Part shown: positions 59,307 to 60,486 of the stretch, piece after piece | Layout: the number at the start of each line of letters is the position of its first letter | How positions within the stretch are numbered: position 1 is the stretch's first letter | Program-made: the position numbers and the translations under genes | The notes under the pieces: model-generated | Told to the model about the DNA's origin: nothing | What the model saw: the letters and a program-made list of their open reading frames with translations, nothing else | Databases searched by the model: none | NCBI GenBank assembly: GCA_900555635.1 | Contig: USLU01000029.1 | Coordinates: 1-60,486 of the forward strand | Direction: 5' to 3' | Length of the DNA stretch: 60,486 nt | From: an uncultured Bacteroides sp. | Lineage (GTDB): Bacteria; Bacteroidota; Bacteroidia; Bacteroidales; Bacteroidaceae

Positions 59307-60308
59307 ATGGAATTTCTGACAAATGACAAATTAACCATTGTAGGTGCAGCCGGTATGATTGGCTCTAACATGGCTCAAACCGCAATTATGATGCATCTCA
59401 CTCCGAACATCTGCTTGTACGATCCCTATGCTCCCGGATTGGAAGGTGTTGCAGAAGAATTGTTCCACTGCGGCTTCGAAGGCTTGAACCTTACTTTCAC
59501 CTCCGATATAAAGGAAGCACTAACCGATGCCAAGTATGTTGTAACTTCAGGTGGTGCCGCTCGTAAAGCAGGTATGACTCGTGAAGACTTACTGAAAGGG
59601 AACGCCGCCATTGCCGAAGAATTCGGTAAAAACGTAAAGGCTTACTGCCCCAATGTAAAGCACGTGGTTGTTATCTTCAACCCAGCTGACATCACCGGTT
59701 TGATTACTTTGTTATATTCCGGTCTGAAACCTTCTCAAGTAACAACTCTTGCCGCACTCGATAGTACCCGCCTGCGTAGCGAACTCTCCAAGCACTTCAG
59801 CATTGCTCCGGACAAAATAGAGAATTGCCGCACTTATGGCGGTCATGGCGAACAAATGGCTGTATATGCCTCTACTGCTAAAGTTGATGGCAAACCGTTG
59901 CTCGATATCATCGGAACGCCTGCCCTGACTAAAGAACAATGGGCTGAGATTCAAACCAAAGTAACCAAAGGTGGTGCCAACATCATCGCCCTTCGCGGAC
60001 GTTCTTCTTTCCAAAGCCCTGCTTATGTTTCTATCGAGATGATTGCTGCTGCTATGGGTGGTAAACCATTCCATTGGCCTGCCGGTACATATGTTCACAG
60101 CCACGGCTTCGACCATATCATGATGGCAATGGAAACTGTTATCAATAAGGATGGTGTACATTATAAAGAGTTGAACGGCACTCCCGAAGAAGAAGCCAAA
60201 TTGAAAGAGAGCTACGCCCACCTCTGCAAATTGCGTGACGAAGTTATCGAAATGGGTGTACTGCCTGCCATCAAAGATTGGCACAGCATCAATCCTAACA
60301 TTGACTAA
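59307..60308 (+). CDS. mdh: Malate dehydrogenase
   Basis: This 333-residue enzyme of the lactate/malate dehydrogenase family interconverts malate and oxaloacetate with NAD(H). The Rossmann motif is TIVGAAGMIGSNMAQ. VTSGGAARKAGMTREDLL carries the substrate-binding arginines, and GGHGEQM holds the catalytic His. In Bacteroides the enzyme works in the reductive branch from oxaloacetate to succinate during fermentation. It is monocistronic, with its own -7 box and a terminator 28 bp after the stop. Confidence 0.94.
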   Translation: MEFLTNDKLTIVGAAGMIGSNMAQTAIMMHLTPNICLYDPYAPGLEGVAEELFHCGFEGLNLTFTSDIKEALTDAKYVVTSGGAARKAGMTREDLLKGNAAIAEEFGKNVKAYCPNVKHVVVIFNPADITGLITLLYSGLKPSQVTTLAALDSTRLRSELSKHFSIAPDKIENCRTYGGHGEQMAVYASTAKVDGKPLLDIIGTPALTKEQWAEIQTKVTKGGANIIALRGRSSFQSPAYVSIEMIAAAMGGKPFHWPAGTYVHSHGFDHIMMAMETVINKDGVHYKELNGTPEEEAKLKESYAHLCKLRDEVIEMGVLPAIKDWHSINPNID

Positions 60309-60335
60309 GACTAAATAATTGACTTAATCTTCAAT

Positions 60336-60371
60336 AAGGTGTCGCTCTCCCTTGAAAGTGACACCTTTTTT
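60336..60371 (+). terminator. Terminator after mdh
   Basis: AAGGTGTC-g-CT and AG-t-GACACCTT form an 11-position stem with one mismatch, followed by TTTTTTT. It separates mdh from the tRNA gene. Confidence 0.85.
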
Positions 60372-60393
60372 TAGACATTTTCCTCAAAAAGTC

Positions 60394-60423
60394 TTGCGGT
60401 ATAAAAAAAACTCTTTATCTTTG
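60394..60423 (+). promoter_or_regulatory. Promoter of tRNA-Phe
   Basis: CTTG (60393-60396) and TATCTTTG (60416-60423) are 19 bp apart, a near-perfect match to the Bacteroides -33/-7 promoter. Transcription would start near 60429, just before the tRNA. Confidence 0.7.
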
Positions 60424-60440
60424 CACCCGCAAACGAAAAA

Positions 60441-60486
60441 GGTGCCATAGCTCAGTTGGTAGAGCAAAGGACTGAAAATCCTTGTG
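60441..60486 (+). tRNA. tRNA-Phe (anticodon GAA), 5' part
   Basis: The first 46 bases of a tRNA are present: acceptor strand GGTGCCA, D-arm TAGCTCAGTTGGTAGAGC, and the anticodon arm AAGGA-CTGAAAA-TCCTT, whose loop gives anticodon GAA. The 3' half lies beyond the window. Confidence 0.92.

Noticed and set aside
1..60486. Insertion sequence, prophage or integrative element
   Set aside because: No transposase, integrase, conjugation or phage gene was found, and gene content looks like a typical Bacteroides chromosome throughout.

Overview
The window is chromosomal DNA from a member of the Bacteroidota, very probably Bacteroides. The evidence is SusC/SusD-type glycan importers, surface lipoproteins with acidic residues after the lipobox, repeated TAnnTTTG -7 promoter boxes with few Shine-Dalgarno sites, and gene families typical of gut Bacteroides (GH97, GH130_1, DUF4136, GH3-beta-lactamase fusions). 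No insertion sequence, phage, integrase or CRISPR array was seen.

Region 1 (1-8.7 kb, all on the minus strand) is a high-affinity potassium uptake locus. In transcription order it holds an NtrC-type sigma-54 response regulator, a 586-bp control region, a 31-codon membrane mini-ORF, kdpF, kdpA, kdpB, kdpC, an outer-membrane barrel protein, a KdpD sensor domain without kinase, and the start of a separate histidine kinase. A 15/16 match to the sigma-54 -24/-12 element lies about 37 nt before the mini-ORF. I infer that the usual KdpD/KdpE pair is replaced here by a split sensor and a sigma-54 activator.

Region 2 (8.8-11.9 kb) has a divergent aspartokinase-like protein and a DUF4153-type membrane protein, convergent and sharing a terminator.

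Region 3 (11.9-38 kb) is a beta-mannan/glucomannan utilisation locus. In transcription order on the minus strand it has a GH3 beta-glycosidase, AraC regulator, CE7-type esterase, GH5_7 mannanase, GH5_2-like glucanase, SusC, SusD, two surface glycan-binding lipoproteins, two GH26 mannanases, a GH130 mannosylglucose phosphorylase, a GPH sugar symporter and a cellobiose/mannobiose 2-epimerase. An aldo/keto reductase and a GH97 enzyme are transcribed divergently. Logic: surface enzymes cut and deacetylate the polymer, SusCD imports oligomers, GH26/GH3/GH97 trim them in the periplasm, and the symporter passes disaccharides inward, where the epimerase and phosphorylase convert mannobiose to mannosyl-glucose and then to mannose-1-phosphate plus glucose. 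Several -7 boxes split the locus into transcription units.

Region 4 (38-47.4 kb) holds two envelope proteins, then (minus strand) tandem 1000-residue GH3-beta-lactamase fusions, the second lacking the SxxK lysine, and a 5'-nucleotidase encoded as two separate exported proteins.

Region 5 (47.4-60.5 kb) holds rplS with a structured leader, a ROK sugar kinase, a MacB-type efflux operon (ATPase, two permeases, adaptor, TolC), a stand-alone GT51 transglycosylase with a long N-terminal extension, an Arg/Ser-rich exported protein, a CvfB-like RNA-binding protein, malate dehydrogenase, and the 5' part of tRNA-Phe cut by the window edge.

Unexplained DNA structure includes a perfect 71-bp palindrome (32099-32169), a four-unit 22-bp hairpin array (6997-7097), a nested hairpin pair (47419-47615), and long inverted repeats that overlap the 3' ends of convergent genes.
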